Assembly (NCBI GenBank): GCA_965237405.1
Contig: OZ250139.1
Span: 3,720,001 to 3,784,000 of the forward strand
Origin: CAUZIB01 sp963663925
GTDB taxonomy: Bacteria > Acidobacteriota > Vicinamibacteria > Vicinamibacterales > UBA8438
Direction of reading: 5' to 3'
Length of the DNA: 64,000 nucleotides
Part shown: positions 63,630 through 64,000 of the stretch, piece after piece
Layout of the letters: every line of letters begins with the position of its first letter
How positions within the stretch are numbered: position 1 is the stretch's first letter
Notes under the pieces: generated by a model
What the model was told of the DNA's origin: nothing
Database searches by the model: none
What the model saw: the letters and a program-made list of their open reading frames with translations, nothing else
Program-made: the position numbers and the translations under genes

Positions 63630-63995
63630 CTACCACGGCCGCTTCACCGTGATCGCCGCCGCGACCTGAATACGTTCGGTGGCTCGCCCGACACTCCGGT
63701 CCACCAAACTATTCGCGGCACCGAGGCGAACCGCTTCGCTGGTGGCGTTGGTAACGAGACTCTCAAGCTCGGCGACCGCACGTGGTGCCAAGTTCCGCAG
63801 GCGTAGCTCAGCCAACTCGACAGCCGCAGCAGCCTTAGCCAGGGCCTGTGGACTCGACCCGCCGTGGTTCCGACAGACTCGCTGACCTCTTCTCGCGAAC
63901 TTGTTACAGGGCGCCCCAGCGCGGTTATGTCCGATGCAGAGGCGAGGGTCACGTGGCTGGATGTCTGTCACTTCCATGGGGTCACCTGTCTTCAT
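63630..63995 (-). CDS. phage-like Cys/His-motif protein, copy 2
   Basis: 121 residues from ATG 63995 close to the window edge. PRLCIGHNRAGAPCNKFA and RVCRNHGGSSPQALAKAAA, then VELAELRLRNLAPRAVAEL and VGRATERIQVAAAITV, paralogous to the protein at 55243. Upstream sequence is outside the window so the true start is not certain. The two copies share about 100 bp of nearly identical 3' end and flank. Confidence 0.7.
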   Translation of the reverse strand: MKTGDPMEVTDIQPRDPRLCIGHNRAGAPCNKFARRGQRVCRNHGGSSPQALAKAAAAVELAELRLRNLAPRAVAELESLVTNATSEAVRLGAANSLVDRSVGRATERIQVAAAITVKRPW

Positions 63996-64000
63996 GGGGT

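Noticed and set aside
1..64000. CRISPR array
   Set aside because: No series of regularly spaced direct repeats with unique spacers was seen; the only tandem repeats are the two 24-bp units at 63505 and the 19-bp duplication at 35359.

Overview
The window is high-GC bacterial chromosome packed with insertion sequences and their remains. No rRNA or complete tRNA is present to fix the taxon. The set of genes (exported PQQ-era style redox proteins, DUF420, bacilliredoxin, a microcompartment shell protein, MacB-type permease, many broken transposases) fits a soil or sediment Acidobacteriota, perhaps Vicinamibacteria; this is inference by protein flavour only. Several ordinary genes carry single-base frameshifts, two of them in long homopolymers, so part of the 'decay' is probably residual sequencing error.

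Layout. 1-6.7 kb: a pile of transposase fragments (IS1-like, integrase-core, IS5, IS481, IS110, one intact IS6) around a macro/PARG-like protein, an ankyrin protein and a 5'-truncated ARPP-1 protein. 6.7-14.8 kb: an AddAB-like helicase-nuclease operon (addB-like gene frameshifted) and a lone PD-(D/E)XK nuclease. 14.8-25 kb: housekeeping and small genes (methyltransferase, YHS protein, SixA, YggX, bacilliredoxin, SufT/MIP18-like, DUF420, HemD, a microcompartment shell protein), interrupted by IS200 and IS6 elements and by relics. 25-36 kb: mobile block with two copies of a 1170-bp integrase-core IS, an IS3/IS407-type element carrying a second copy nested in its orfB with a clear 4-bp target duplication, a group II intron with its reverse transcriptase, a beta-carbonic anhydrase and a broken IS5 element. 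36-55.2 kb: mostly chromosomal genes: lipoprotein, NucS-like nuclease, YceI plus a Tat-exported FMN oxidase, alpha/beta hydrolase, cupin, dihaem cytochrome, RecQ, a possible papain-fold protein, MacB permease, dienelactone hydrolase, YggT, with one more IS3 copy at 39.7 kb. 55.2-62.1 kb: a degenerate integrative element: 3' half of tRNA-Arg(ACG) as attachment site, an IS3 copy inserted in the integrase, a zinc-finger/HTH protein, excisionase, three tiny overlapping genes and a DUF3631 helicase. 62.1-64 kb: an exported redoxin-DsbD(N) fusion and a second copy of a phage-like Cys/His protein.

The most notable observation is the redoxin gene on the minus strand (62135-63280): its reading frame is broken only by a TGA exactly where the first cysteine of a CxxC redox motif belongs, with a 7-bp hairpin placed correctly for a bacterial SECIS element. 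It is a strong selenoprotein candidate (UxxC). Other points of interest are the Tat-exported alpha-hydroxy-acid oxidase with a CxxCH motif, the inactivated integrative element (catalytic Tyr replaced by Cys and the gene cut by an IS), an orphan microcompartment shell gene near a class II aldolase relic, an intergenic repeat family between 43 and 48 kb, and domain V-like RNA of a second group II intron abutting the intact one.
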